DNA from: Bacteroides sp.
GTDB lineage: Bacteria; Bacteroidota; Bacteroidia; Bacteroidales; Bacteroidaceae
Direction: 5' to 3'
NCBI GenBank assembly: GCA_030523205.1
Contig: JAUNJD010000005.1
Location: forward strand, 1 to 40,999
DNA length: 40,999 nucleotides
Within the stretch, counting starts at the first letter, position 1; each line of letters opens with the position of its first letter. Position numbers and translations under genes: made by a program. Shown piece after piece: positions 8,701 to 16,637 of the stretch. Below the pieces are notes generated by a model. The model had not been told where the DNA came from, did not search any database, and saw nothing but the letters and a program-made list of their open reading frames with translations.

Positions 8701-9017
8701 TTGCTCATGGCCTGTTCGGTATGTGGCAGAGGCTCTCCGTGAACTTGATCGTAGAAAACGACTCCTCCGATGCCTATCTTTTTGAATGCCTCCAAATCAG
8801 CCGTCATGCCTTCTTTGTCCGAAGGAAATTTCCCGTGAAACCACCATACTTTTGTTCGTGTAGAGTCTTGCGGGTTCAAGAATCCATATACCGCTTTGGA
8901 CAGTCCGCCCTCCGTAGGGGAGGGGGACTGAGCAAAGCCGATAGAATAGGCTGACAATAGTAGAGCCGAGCAGATAATGCAATTCTTAAAACTGGGCATC
9001 ATGATATATGTGGACAA
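5793..9017 (-). CDS. GH106-type alpha-L-rhamnosidase
   Basis: This large secreted glycoside hydrolase (1074 residues) resembles GH106, whose members remove alpha-L-rhamnose in a calcium-dependent inverting reaction. A Sec signal peptide (about residues 10-29, ending IGFAQ) targets the periplasm or surface. After it comes VWWFHGKFPSDKEGMTADLE, the typical GH106 opening. The catalytic region has DSHEAGSQNW (Glu471) and SAEAFT (Glu603), the most likely acid/base pair. A C-terminal beta-sandwich ends LKLYVTNSWNNRAVYDLQ. It starts 6 bp after the susD stop, so it is translationally coupled to PUL 1. Methionines at 9002 and 8999 are alternative starts. A related family with rhamnosidase-like architecture cannot be excluded. 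Confidence 0.82.
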   Translation of the reverse strand: MSTYIMMPSFKNCIICSALLLSAYSIGFAQSPSPTEGGLSKAVYGFLNPQDSTRTKVWWFHGKFPSDKEGMTADLEAFKKIGIGGVVFYDQVHGEPLPHTEQAMSKEWWDIVYHAARETKRLGLSFEFHVSNGFVAGGPWIEPENAMKRIESLETIVKGGEFLQLSLPVPQNKLHFFKDIKVMAIPAKDTPNESMTLSSNIPNLNLDKLFYGQELCSVPAPEDSAIYINIDYGKAKVVRNISYLTGPMGKATTSATNVPDEPGDTFVGTGYRVLPPLGELQWSEDGEVYHKVCDLKPLYRAHESYKKKTLSFLPVKARFYRIRLAGWSEASEGKPLRIGQIALSAEAKVNEYEYKAGYISEYIEPSMQSPAYDASEMVSAAEVLDITHCLGTDGILRWNAPAGSWRILRLCMVPTGGRVKHGRSNMSGLECDKMSARAATLQFQSYFGQILDSLNFHRINNLTGMAMDSHEAGSQNWTDDFLAAFHRLRGYDLTPYLPVVAGYAVEDIRTSEHILYDMRLTIAELIADRYYGTFDSLCRRNHITFTAQATGNAQCIVAIPIAAKGKVQKPQGEFWLLQPNGNYDIKESSSAAHLYGKPVASAEAFTDGDLTTMPADLKNIADAAYTFGINEFVVCASMHQPRTTPAGFPGGRCYATYTRNNTWWAQSRDFWDYQARVSYVMQQGRPVTDLCIYLGNNAPTRILTHRLPKIPSGYDFDAFTEDALVNRMEADGGNIVLPTGQRYAMMVLPRSGEISLDALQKIAQLVHQGASVYGNRPTGSPCKKDIGKEEEYNELVRALWDAKHYGQGKVYSNMTLSEALQQANILPDIAGPKLYFAHRETADADIYYINNHTDSLIAAPYTFKTKHKYAQLWDAMSGKRYELPSENGNVSLCLRPRESCFIVFSHTRENLEAYPTLTRKQSLDQNWSIGFPCPATGTHKEITCTKLRYWNESEYPFIRFYSGTSTYRTRFHWKSSSETAFLVLTPNHCVTEVYVNGKRAGSIWASPWRLDIKPYLKKGENELKLYVTNSWNNRAVYDLQQAPENRLIEHPEWFVTEEDTLQDAGIAGDISIEY

Positions 9018-9023
9018 GGGCGT

Positions 9024-10553
9024 TTAATAACCGGTGTTGTTTTCCCATGAAGTCTGTATGTTCATTACGGTCAGCGGGATGGGGAGTAGCAAGTCCTTCT
9101 CAGAAGGATTGTTGGCACCCATTTTACTCACGTGTCCGTAGTGGTCGGAGAAGTCTTTCAATGTTTCGAGGAAGGTCTCTTCTCCCATTCTCACCAAGTC
9201 GAAGTAACGTTTTCCTTCGCCTATAAATTCACGGCGTCTTTCCTCCATGATGTCGTCCATGGTTGGGTTGGTGCTTAGTTCGTCTATGCCGGCTCGGTTG
9301 CGGATGACGTTTATCCACGTTAGGGCTTGGCTAGCCTTACCGTTGTTCAGCAAGGCTTCCGCATAGAGCAGGCAGGCGTCTGCCGGACGCAGGATGGGGA
9401 AATTCAGCGGTGAATCGTTCCATGCCTTCATGGTCTCGTTTGTATTGTCCTTTACCAAGAACTTTATCATCATGCAACGCTCTTTGTAGTACAAAGCGGA
9501 ATCTTCGGTCGTGTAGCCGTGTGAGGTTGTACTCCAGTATCCTTCGGTGGCCGACGTTTCCAGTCGTTTGTCACCTTCCAGCTTCATGTCTTTCACAAGC
9601 AGGGTATCTACCCGGAAGTCTTCTCCTTGCTGATTGTAGCCGCTATACCACCATTCAGGGATGATGATTCCACCCGATCCGTTTGTCACATAAGCTGCCA
9701 AGGAAGAACCCAAACCCTGATTGCCCGATGCAAACTGTACGGAGAATAGGTCGTAGGTGTTTTCTTGGTTTACGTCGAAGATGTCCGCATAGTTGGAGGC
9801 AAACCTTTCCATGACATCATCCATAATCGGTGCCAGTGTGGTTTCTGCCTTTTGGTAAGCCCCAGAATCGTTCATGGGGTATCCGGCCATTGTCACATAG
9901 ACCTCACCTAGCAGGCATTTGGCGGCTATGGAGCCTACACGTCCGGCATCGTCTCCCGTATAAAATGTTTCCAGATTGTTGCCGGCATATTCCAAATCGG
10001 ATATAATCAGGTCGTAAACGTCGGACAATGGTTGCCGCTCTTTCGTTTTGGCTTCCTCGCTTGTAATAGGACTGTCTATTACGGGTTGGGCTCCGTAGGC
10101 TCTGACCAGTTCGAAATAGGCCAATGCCCTAAGGAAACAAGCCTCGGCGCGATAGCGGGTGTATTCTTCCGAGCTTTCTTGCAGCAACATATTGGCATCG
10201 TTTATGATTTGGTACAGCCGGGCATAAATGTCTTCGTTGGTGGATGTGACGTCTGTCACCGCGAAGTTTCTGAAATCCACCTGGTCTCGTTGGGCATTGG
10301 CCAACGTTGCATAATATAGGTTGTCCGAACGGCCTTCGGAAGCCATGAAATAGTAAATCGTCGGGAAGTCATAATTCCCGTCGTTGCGTCCCAAGCGTGC
10401 ATACACGCCCATTATTGCCTGATTAACTTCTGTTTCGGACGAATAGAACGCATCCGTAAAGTTGTTTTCGACAGGATAAATGTCAATCAAGTCGCTACAT
10501 GAACATAGTCCACAAGCCATAGTCAATGCTGCTATAATATTTTTCGTATTCAT
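9024..10553 (-). CDS. SusD/RagB-type outer-membrane glycan-binding lipoprotein
   Basis: This SusD homologue of 509 residues would form the lid of the outer-membrane SusCD importer and bind the target glycan. The signal peptide ends in the lipobox LCSC with Cys19 as the lipidated residue, followed by the acidic SDLIDIYP typical of surface-exposed lipoproteins. TPR-like helices are marked by AEACFLRALAYFELVRAYG, and the C-terminal domain has NFPILRPADACLLYAEALL and ERRREFIGEGKRYFDLVRMG, all SusD hallmarks. It lies 10 bp downstream of the STN-SusC gene and 6 bp upstream of the GH106 gene, so the three form one transcript. Confidence 0.95.
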   Translation of the reverse strand: MNTKNIIAALTMACGLCSCSDLIDIYPVENNFTDAFYSSETEVNQAIMGVYARLGRNDGNYDFPTIYYFMASEGRSDNLYYATLANAQRDQVDFRNFAVTDVTSTNEDIYARLYQIINDANMLLQESSEEYTRYRAEACFLRALAYFELVRAYGAQPVIDSPITSEEAKTKERQPLSDVYDLIISDLEYAGNNLETFYTGDDAGRVGSIAAKCLLGEVYVTMAGYPMNDSGAYQKAETTLAPIMDDVMERFASNYADIFDVNQENTYDLFSVQFASGNQGLGSSLAAYVTNGSGGIIIPEWWYSGYNQQGEDFRVDTLLVKDMKLEGDKRLETSATEGYWSTTSHGYTTEDSALYYKERCMMIKFLVKDNTNETMKAWNDSPLNFPILRPADACLLYAEALLNNGKASQALTWINVIRNRAGIDELSTNPTMDDIMEERRREFIGEGKRYFDLVRMGEETFLETLKDFSDHYGHVSKMGANNPSEKDLLLPIPLTVMNIQTSWENNTGY

Positions 10554-10563
10554 ATCGTTATAA

Positions 10564-13500
10564 TCAGAATGTTATGTTTACACCAAAAGAAAAAGTTCTT
10601 GCTAAAGGATAAGCTCCCCAGTCGGAAGATGCATTGTCTTGCGTGGCGGCTTCGGGTGAGAATCCGGCATCGTAATTATCCCACATATAGACATTGTCGC
10701 ACGAAACATACACACGGGCTTTGCTCAAGACTGAATTGGGCTTGAAGGGTATTCTGTATCCCAATGTGATGTTCTTTATCCGAACGTATCCGGCATCGTA
10801 TAGCCAGTTGGTGTCATATTGACCTCCGGTTACCGTTGCATAGAAGGCGGGAGTCTTGCCATCTCCGGGTTCGCTTTCCGACCAGTAGGCTTTTGTAAGC
10901 CATCTGTTCAAGTAGTTGTATTTAGGGTCGTTTGTCGCACGGTTCCAGCTTCTGGAGCCGATGGAGAGCAATTTTCCTCCTACACGGCCTTGCAGCAAGA
11001 TGGATGCGTCAAAGTCCTTGTATCTGAATGTATTGGTAAAGCCCCATTCAAATTTGGGTTGATAGCTGCCGGCTACGGTGTAGTCATCAGACGTTATCTT
11101 TCCGTCTCCACTGATGTCCTTCCATTTCGTGTCACCCGGGCGTTGTCCGGTATAGATGGCAATGCCGTCCTTCGGAGTGATGCCGTCTTCCTCGAAATCG
11201 TCTGCCCTTAAGGTTCTTTCTACCTCCAATAGCATATAGGAGTTGATGGGGTGCCCCACCCGCTGGATGATGGTGCTGCCTTGGCCCGAGCGAATGTCCG
11301 AGTTGTCATCTCCCAGGCTCGTTATTTTGTTTCTGTTCAGCGAGATGTTGAGCGATGAGTTCCAGCTAAACGAGGAGGTTGATATGTTGGCTGTGTTCAA
11401 CTCGATTTCCAGTCCCCAGTTATCCACATTTCCTACATTGGCCATCATCGAACTGAATCCGGTAATCAACGATACCGGAGCGTCGAGCAGCAAGTCTTTG
11501 GTCTTCTTCTTATAATAGTCGGCCGATAGGTAGATTCGGTTGTTGAATACACCGAAGTCTATACCGATGTTATAAGACGTGGTTGTTTCCCATCCCAATA
11601 AGGGGTTGGCAATATTGTCCGGTACGTAGCCATTGGCCAGATTCTGAGAAGTGCCTACCGCATAGTTGAGGGCGCTCATGTTGGACAGGAACAGTGCATC
11701 TCCGATGCGGTCGTTACCCGCCTGTCCCCAGCTTAGGCGCAGTTTGGCCGAGCCTATCCAGTCGATGTCCTTCATGAAGGGTTCTTCGTTGATTTTCCAT
11801 GCGGCAGAAACGGACGGGAAGAACCCCCAGCGGTTTTCAGCGCCAAACTTGGATGAACCGTCTCTTCGCAGGGAAGCGGAGAACAGGTATCTGTCCTTGA
11901 AAGCATATTGAACACGTCCGAAGTAGGACAGAAGTGCATCTTCCACATAGTCAATCTCGTTGTTTCTCAGTGTACTTCCTTTGGTAGCGTCAAACACCCA
12001 GCTTTTGTCATCCGGGAAATCGGCTACCCGCTGATAGGAAGTGTTTTCTTTGTTGGACTCGAAAGAAGCACCAAGCAGTACGTCGAGGCTGTGCTCTCCC
12101 CAACTCTTGTTATATGTAAGCAGTCTCTGAACCAGCAGCGAATTGGATATGTCGGTCGAATAGCTGGACGTTGACAGCTCTCCGGGATGACTTGCCGTAT
12201 CCCATTTTGCATTGGCCCATGTGGGTGTATATGACCTTTCGTTGAGGTTTCTGTAGTTCCATGCCACCATTCCGTTGGCTTTCAATCCTTCTATGATATC
12301 TACAGTCACGTTCAAAGATGTGTTGATTCTTACGTCATTTTTCTTTCTGTCGGGAGCCGTTGCTTGTATGTAAGGGCTGAGTACATTGGGACCCGGTCCC
12401 CATTCGTCATAGAATTTATAAGGGTCGGCTCCTGAATTCCTGCCACTACCAGCCAGAACCCAGCCGGGCAATGACAAGGCTCTTGCTACGGCATTGTCTT
12501 TACCCTCAACCTTGATGCCTTTCTGCACTCCATAAGAAGGTGCCAAGCTAAGTCCTACCTTGATGCGCTTGGTCATTTGCGCCTCTATGTTGGCACGCAG
12601 GTTGTATCGGTCGTAAGAAGATCCGTGTACGATACCGTCCTGTTGATAGATGCCACCCGAAAGTGAATAGTTCATCTTTTCGGTAGCACCGGAAGCCGTC
12701 AGTTGGATGTCGTAAGTAGGTGCTGTGCGGAACAGTTCGTCCTGCCAGTCAATCGCCTCTATCTCCGAACTGCCCCACCAAGGGTCGTAGATGCCGTATG
12801 TGCTTCTTACTCCGCTGTCTCCCAAATCATCTCGGGTGGTTAGCGTCTTCCCTAAGGCATCTTCTGCGTATGCTATTCTGTCCGCCTGACTTGTTGAGGC
12901 CGACAGACCGGTGGTCTTGGTCCATTGGTAGTCGTACCATTTCTTGTTGAAGGCAATCCATTCGTCCGAATCCATTACGTCAACCTTCTTCTCCAGCGAT
13001 GAAATGGCTGCGTATGCGTTCAAGGTGATGACGGGCGCACCGGTTTTGCCTTTTTTGGTTGTTACCAAGACTACACCGTTCGAGCCTCGCGAGCCGTAGA
13101 TGGCTGCCGATGCGGCATCCTTCAGTACGTCGATGGACTCAATGTCGTTGGGGTTTATGCCGGATAGATTGTCGATGGGCACTCCGTCAACTACGTAGAG
13201 GGGCGTGCTCTCTCCGTTGATGGAAGCGGCACCGCGTACGTTGATGGTAATGTCGCTACCGGGTGTGCCGGAGGTTGTTCTTACCGAAACACCGGCCATT
13301 TGTCCTTGCAGCACCTGTTCCACTCTGCCCACCGGACGGTCCTGAATGGCTTCGGAGTTAATCTTTGCGATGGAACCTACTACGTTGGCTTTCTTCACGG
13401 TTCCGTAGCCCACTACTACGACTTCCTCCAGCATTTCGGTGTCTTCTTGCAGCATGATGGATAGCACTTTTCCGTTTTGCACTTTGACCCGTTGGCTTTG

Positions 13501-13992
13501 ATAGCCGATGTAGGAGATTTCCAGTCGGGCATCTTCGGCGACCTCGAACGAGAAGATTCCTTCCATGTCGGTGATGGCTCCGTTGGTTGTATCCTGTTCT
13601 TTGATGGTGGCACCGATAATGGGATCGCCTTGGCTGTCGGTCACTTTACCGGTGACTTTAATCTTTTTGTGGCTTCCGACATTCGGATGCTGTACCTTTT
13701 TTATAATAATCTTTTTCCCTTGAATCTCATATCCCAGGTCGGCCTGTCCTTGAAGGATTTGCTTTATGACCTCTTCGATAGTGGCATTTTTGGCCGTGAT
13801 AGATACACGTTTGCTGGTGTTGACGTCCGACGATGAAAAGACGAATGAATATCCGGTCTCTTCCTTCAGTTGTTCCATTGCCTCTTTTACTGTTATGTTG
13901 CTGCTAATCAGTTGTATATCCTGCGAATGGGCGGGAAGATTAAGGCAAAAAGCTATCGAGGCTATATAAATAGCCTTATAAAATGTTTTCAT
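10564..13992 (-). CDS. SusC-type TonB-dependent transporter with STN domain
   Basis: This 1142-residue outer-membrane transporter would import oligosaccharide using TonB energy. Order of parts: signal peptide (1-23, ending NLPAHSQ), STN domain (about 28-98, beginning NITVKEAMEQLKEETGYSF), carboxypeptidase-regulatory-like domain (about 108-184, GKVTDSQGDPIIGATI), TonB-box region EEVVVVGYGT, plug with PLYVVDGVPIDNLSGINPND and SAAIYGSRGSNGVVLVTTKK, then the beta-barrel ending in FSFGVNITF. The STN domain contacts a FecR-type anti-sigma factor in the periplasm, which fits the fecR and sigma genes immediately upstream. Expression should therefore depend on the cognate ECF sigma factor. Confidence 0.96.
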   Translation of the reverse strand: MKTFYKAIYIASIAFCLNLPAHSQDIQLISSNITVKEAMEQLKEETGYSFVFSSSDVNTSKRVSITAKNATIEEVIKQILQGQADLGYEIQGKKIIIKKVQHPNVGSHKKIKVTGKVTDSQGDPIIGATIKEQDTTNGAITDMEGIFSFEVAEDARLEISYIGYQSQRVKVQNGKVLSIMLQEDTEMLEEVVVVGYGTVKKANVVGSIAKINSEAIQDRPVGRVEQVLQGQMAGVSVRTTSGTPGSDITINVRGAASINGESTPLYVVDGVPIDNLSGINPNDIESIDVLKDAASAAIYGSRGSNGVVLVTTKKGKTGAPVITLNAYAAISSLEKKVDVMDSDEWIAFNKKWYDYQWTKTTGLSASTSQADRIAYAEDALGKTLTTRDDLGDSGVRSTYGIYDPWWGSSEIEAIDWQDELFRTAPTYDIQLTASGATEKMNYSLSGGIYQQDGIVHGSSYDRYNLRANIEAQMTKRIKVGLSLAPSYGVQKGIKVEGKDNAVARALSLPGWVLAGSGRNSGADPYKFYDEWGPGPNVLSPYIQATAPDRKKNDVRINTSLNVTVDIIEGLKANGMVAWNYRNLNERSYTPTWANAKWDTASHPGELSTSSYSTDISNSLLVQRLLTYNKSWGEHSLDVLLGASFESNKENTSYQRVADFPDDKSWVFDATKGSTLRNNEIDYVEDALLSYFGRVQYAFKDRYLFSASLRRDGSSKFGAENRWGFFPSVSAAWKINEEPFMKDIDWIGSAKLRLSWGQAGNDRIGDALFLSNMSALNYAVGTSQNLANGYVPDNIANPLLGWETTTSYNIGIDFGVFNNRIYLSADYYKKKTKDLLLDAPVSLITGFSSMMANVGNVDNWGLEIELNTANISTSSFSWNSSLNISLNRNKITSLGDDNSDIRSGQGSTIIQRVGHPINSYMLLEVERTLRADDFEEDGITPKDGIAIYTGQRPGDTKWKDISGDGKITSDDYTVAGSYQPKFEWGFTNTFRYKDFDASILLQGRVGGKLLSIGSRSWNRATNDPKYNYLNRWLTKAYWSESEPGDGKTPAFYATVTGGQYDTNWLYDAGYVRIKNITLGYRIPFKPNSVLSKARVYVSCDNVYMWDNYDAGFSPEAATQDNASSDWGAYPLARTFSFGVNITF

Positions 13993-14025
13993 AAGTAGCA
14001 GTTGTTTTTTAAGTTAATGAATAGA

Positions 14026-14051
14026 AATAAGGAGCCGCAAGATTCCTTATT
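14026..14051. promoter_or_regulatory. Hairpin between fecR and susC
   Basis: aataagga (14026-14033) pairs perfectly with tccttatt (14044-14051) around a 10-nt loop. It sits in the 100-bp space between the fecR stop and the susC start. On the minus strand it lies about 35-60 nt before the susC ATG, so it may be a leader hairpin or a protein-binding palindrome. No T-run follows that would make it a clear terminator. Confidence 0.5.
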
Positions 14052-14092
14052 GCCCATGTTTTCATACGTTATTCTTTTAAGTTCAACAATTA

Positions 14093-15100
14093 TTAATAGA
14101 GTATATATACACCATCTTCATATTTGTATTTCATCTGTTCGGTAGAAGCCATTGTTTCCAGAATCTGGTCTATCGTGTTGCCCAGAATCTTGAAGCTGCC
14201 ATAGAAACGCTTGCTCCGCAGGGAGTCGGCCACTTCTATCTTTATATTGAAATTGCGCATCAGTTGCTTCCCGATGTCTTCCAGCAGTTCTTCGTCGAAG
14301 AAAAGTTCGTTGTTTATCCAGACGTTGGATTTTGAAGCTTTCACCTTCGACTTGCTCATGTTGCCGGTCAGCTTGTTCAGCACCATCTTCTCATCGGCCT
14401 GCAAGTATTGTTCGGGCATGGCCTTTATGCCATTGCGTAGGGCCACTTTCCCTTCCAGCAGGTTTACGATAACTTCTTCGTTGTCGGAGTAGTTGCTGAA
14501 GTTGAATTTTGTGCCTAGCACTTTAAGGTTCAGTTCCTTCGTATTTATCTCGAACGGAATGTTTTCGTTGCGGGTTACCTCGAAATAGCCTTCTCCTTCA
14601 AGCCGTAATTGGCGGTCGTTTACTCCAAACCCTTGGGAGTAGGTTATCTTTGAACCGGCATTCAGCCACACTTGTGTGCCGTCGGGCAGGCTGAGCTTGG
14701 TCTGTGCGCCCAGCGGTACTTCTACCACCATGTCGGCAAACGTATCTCTGACGGCTTCTTTGCCTTGCCAGTAGCCGGCAAGCGGCAGTAGGAGTATGAG
14801 TACGACTGCGGCCACCCGCATGAATGTTCTCCACGAAAGTTGGATTCTCGGTTTTTCCTGTCTTTCGGCTTCGGCCACCCGTTGCTTGAACAGGGCGAAG
14901 GCTTTCTCTTTGTCAAAGTCGGTTCCTTTGTCGGCGCCGGTGGAGGAAAACCAAACTTCTAATTGGTCGCGTACATACTTTCTGTTGGCCTCGGATTCGG
15001 AACTCCACTGCTTCAGGGTGGAGAAAGATTCTTTGTCCAATGTACCGGATAGGTATTGGGTTATTAACTCGTCAATATATGTATGCTCTTTTAAGTTCAT
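14093..15100 (-). CDS. FecR-type anti-sigma factor
   Basis: This 335-residue inner-membrane anti-sigma factor should hold the adjacent ECF sigma factor inactive until the STN-SusC transporter is occupied. The cytoplasmic N terminus (1-88) carries YLSGTLDKESFSTLKQW, typical of Bacteroides FecR proteins. One membrane segment spans about residues 89-108 (VAAVVLILLLPLAGYW). The periplasmic FecR domain follows, with VEVPLGAQTKLSLPDGTQVW, LNAGSKITY and EGEGYFEVTRN, then FNVLGTKFN-like KVLGTKFNFSNYSDNEEV. The C-terminal DUF4974-like part ends IDQILETMASTEQMKYKYED. It lies 66 bp downstream of the sigma gene and 100 bp upstream of susC. Confidence 0.95.
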   Translation of the reverse strand: MNLKEHTYIDELITQYLSGTLDKESFSTLKQWSSESEANRKYVRDQLEVWFSSTGADKGTDFDKEKAFALFKQRVAEAERQEKPRIQLSWRTFMRVAAVVLILLLPLAGYWQGKEAVRDTFADMVVEVPLGAQTKLSLPDGTQVWLNAGSKITYSQGFGVNDRQLRLEGEGYFEVTRNENIPFEINTKELNLKVLGTKFNFSNYSDNEEVIVNLLEGKVALRNGIKAMPEQYLQADEKMVLNKLTGNMSKSKVKASKSNVWINNELFFDEELLEDIGKQLMRNFNIKIEVADSLRSKRFYGSFKILGNTIDQILETMASTEQMKYKYEDGVYILY

Positions 15101-15166
15101 AAATAGAAGTCTTTATAGATTAGACAAAATTTTAAAAGGATAGGGTAGTCAAAAAGATTATTTTTT

Positions 15167-15763
15167 TCAGTTTCCAATGAAAAAAGTGAAGAGTAGGAGC
15201 TTCAGATAGCTGCTCAGGCGTTTCTGAAGGAAGGATATCGCATTCTTGATGTGGTATTTTACGGTGTTGACCGATATGCCAAGTTCGGTGGCTATCTCTT
15301 CGTACTTCTTTTGCTCGAAGCGGCTTTTCTTGAACACGGTACGGCATTCGGGCGGAAGCTCTTCGATGCTGTGCGAGATTTCATTTTCCAACTCCTGTTC
15401 CAGTAGGGAGCCTAATGGGTGACTGTCTTCGGTGAATATTTGGTTTAGGAAGTCCATATTCTCGGGAAGGGCAAACGAAGAAAAGCGGATTTCCATCCGA
15501 TGGCTTAGGGAGTTCAGCTCATTCAGGCAGCGGTTGCGCACGGCACGCAGCAGGTAGGTGCGAATCGAGTGGGTAATTTCAATTTCATCACGGTGTTGCC
15601 ACAGGTAGAAGATTGTGTCGTCCACTACTTCTTCGGCCAAAGAGTAATTGTCCAGTAGCTGGTTGGCAAAACGGCACAGTAGCACATAGTGGCAGTCGTA
15701 GATGTACTTGAAAGCCTTTTCATCTCCTTGCTTTAGTCTGGCTATAATGTGATGTTCATCCAT
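15167..15763 (-). CDS. ECF RNA polymerase sigma factor
   Basis: This is a sigma-70 family ECF factor of about 198 residues, the FecI-like partner of the FecR protein downstream. Region 2 is visible in GDEKAFKYIYDCHY and SLAEEVVDDTIFYLW; region 4 has ELPPECRTVFKKSRFEQKKY, then EEIATELGISVNTVKYHI, a helix-turn-helix for the -35 element. The ATG at 15763 (MDEHHIIARLKQGDEKAF) is chosen because family members start there; an upstream in-frame ATG at 15811 would add 16 residues with no family match. A promoter with TTG and TATTTTTG lies 90-118 bp upstream. The short hydrophobic tail LLLFTFFIGN is common in this group. Confidence 0.94.
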   Translation of the reverse strand: MDEHHIIARLKQGDEKAFKYIYDCHYVLLCRFANQLLDNYSLAEEVVDDTIFYLWQHRDEIEITHSIRTYLLRAVRNRCLNELNSLSHRMEIRFSSFALPENMDFLNQIFTEDSHPLGSLLEQELENEISHSIEELPPECRTVFKKSRFEQKKYEEIATELGISVNTVKYHIKNAISFLQKRLSSYLKLLLFTFFIGN

Positions 15764-15852
15764 AGTTTTAGATATAATAAACTTGTGTAAGAGGAGGGCA
15801 TTGTAGTACAAGCAATATTCACCTTATTACAGAAGTGGTATAAAAATGCAAG

Positions 15853-15881
15853 CAAAAATAGTAATTTTTGAATAGAATCAA
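15853..15881 (-). promoter_or_regulatory. ECF sigma gene promoter
   Basis: On the minus strand TTG (15881-15879) and TATTTTTG (15860-15853) are separated by 18 bp, close to the Bacteroides housekeeping -33/-7 arrangement. Transcription would start about 80 nt before the ATG at 15763. Confidence 0.5.
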
Positions 15882-16048
15882 TTCTGTTTCTTATAAAAAC
15901 ACGGAAGTTTCGTCTGTGTAGTATTAAAATGTGAAAGGAAGCATCATTTCGTATCGCTCCACCGATGTGTCCGCATCTTTCGTTCGGAACGTCCGCATCT
16001 TTTGTTTCTGCCCCGACAAAGCACTCCCGACACCCCATATCCATGCCT

Positions 16049-16290
16049 CCAAAACCGCAGGGATTTTAAGGGAAAACACGAGGGAAAATCTCCGATTAGC
16101 CGAGGGCTTTTGTTCGGAAACTCACGGAGAAAGGCGTGAAAAAGCGAGGGGAAAAGGGTGAAAACTCGTGGACAAAGGAATGAAAACTCGTGGGAAATAT
16201 ATGCGGGACCTGCGGGCGATATAGCTCCAACGCGCGGGAAATAGATGCGGAAGGCGTCAGGTATATATATCCCTCGCGTTGGAAATATAT
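16049..16290. repeat. Tandem array with 22-bp period, 11 units
   Basis: Cutting the sequence every 22 bases from 16049 gives 11 degenerate units with the same column pattern. Columns 9-10 are mostly CG, columns 12-14 mostly GGG, column 7 mostly C, and columns 3-6 A-rich in the first seven units. Columns 17-22 become ATATAT-like from unit 7 onward. tgaaaactcgtgg repeats exactly at 16159 and 16181. The last unit extends into a perfect 20-bp palindrome, 16278-16297 (gttggaaata then tatttccaac). No constant-repeat/variable-spacer structure is present, so it is not CRISPR. Units of the same type and phase recur at 37299-37408. Function is unknown. Confidence 0.85.
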
Positions 16291-16494
16291 TTCCAACATA
16301 TTTCACGTCGCTTTTCAGCAGATAATCGAAGGGGGATGACTTTGCGGACATCCTTCAGAGTCCGGACAGCCTACTTTTCGTTTGCCATACCTATTCTTCT
16401 CTCTAGATTATTTGTATGGATTTCGATAACGCATTAGTGCATAGTGCTTTAACATGTTCTCGCTTCAAAAAAATCCATCGCCCTTGCCTTCGGT

Positions 16495-16554
16495 CCGAAA
16501 GAAGCGACTCTCGGGCGTTTGGGGAGCGGCGGACGGATGTAAGGTTTCTTTCGG
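16495..16554. other. Inverted-repeat element, possible structured RNA or dispersed repeat
   Basis: ccgaaagaa (16495-16503) is perfectly complementary to ttctttcgg (16546-16554) around a 42-nt GC-rich middle. The segment is distinctly GC-richer than its surroundings. It lies 53 bp upstream of the DUF4348 promoter box. It may be a dispersed Bacteroides intergenic repeat or a small RNA; only the inverted repeat is directly visible. Confidence 0.4.
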
Positions 16555-16606
16555 TTAGTTGTATGCTTTTATGGAGTGGGGATGTACAACATTCGCTAAC
16601 AAATCG

Positions 16607-16614
16607 TATCTTTG
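16607..16614 (+). promoter_or_regulatory. DUF4348 gene promoter, -7 box
   Basis: TATCTTTG matches the TAnnTTTG consensus and lies 23 bp before the ATG at 16638. No convincing -33 TTTG was seen at the usual distance. Confidence 0.6.
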
Positions 16615-16637
16615 CGGGCAACTAAATATAAAGGTAT

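Larger units (their letters stand above)
15764..16637. other. 874-bp gene-free region
   Basis: No convincing gene lies between the divergent sigma and DUF4348 genes. It holds, left to right: the sigma promoter (15853-15881), a 22-bp-period tandem array (16049-16290) ending in a 20-bp palindrome (16278-16297), an inverted-repeat element (16495-16554) and the DUF4348 promoter (16607-16614). Short open frames across the array are low-complexity and not supported as genes. Confidence 0.7.

Noticed and set aside
16049..16290. CRISPR array
   Set aside because: Units are contiguous with no constant-repeat/variable-spacer division, and no cas genes are present.
15944..16351. 135-residue minus-strand open frame over the 22-bp array
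   Set aside because: Its sequence is a translation of the drifting tandem units, with no signal peptide, family match or promoter placement.
16403..16621. 72-residue minus-strand open frame upstream of the DUF4348 gene
   Set aside because: It covers the DUF4348 promoter and the inverted-repeat element and has no family features, so it is probably spurious.
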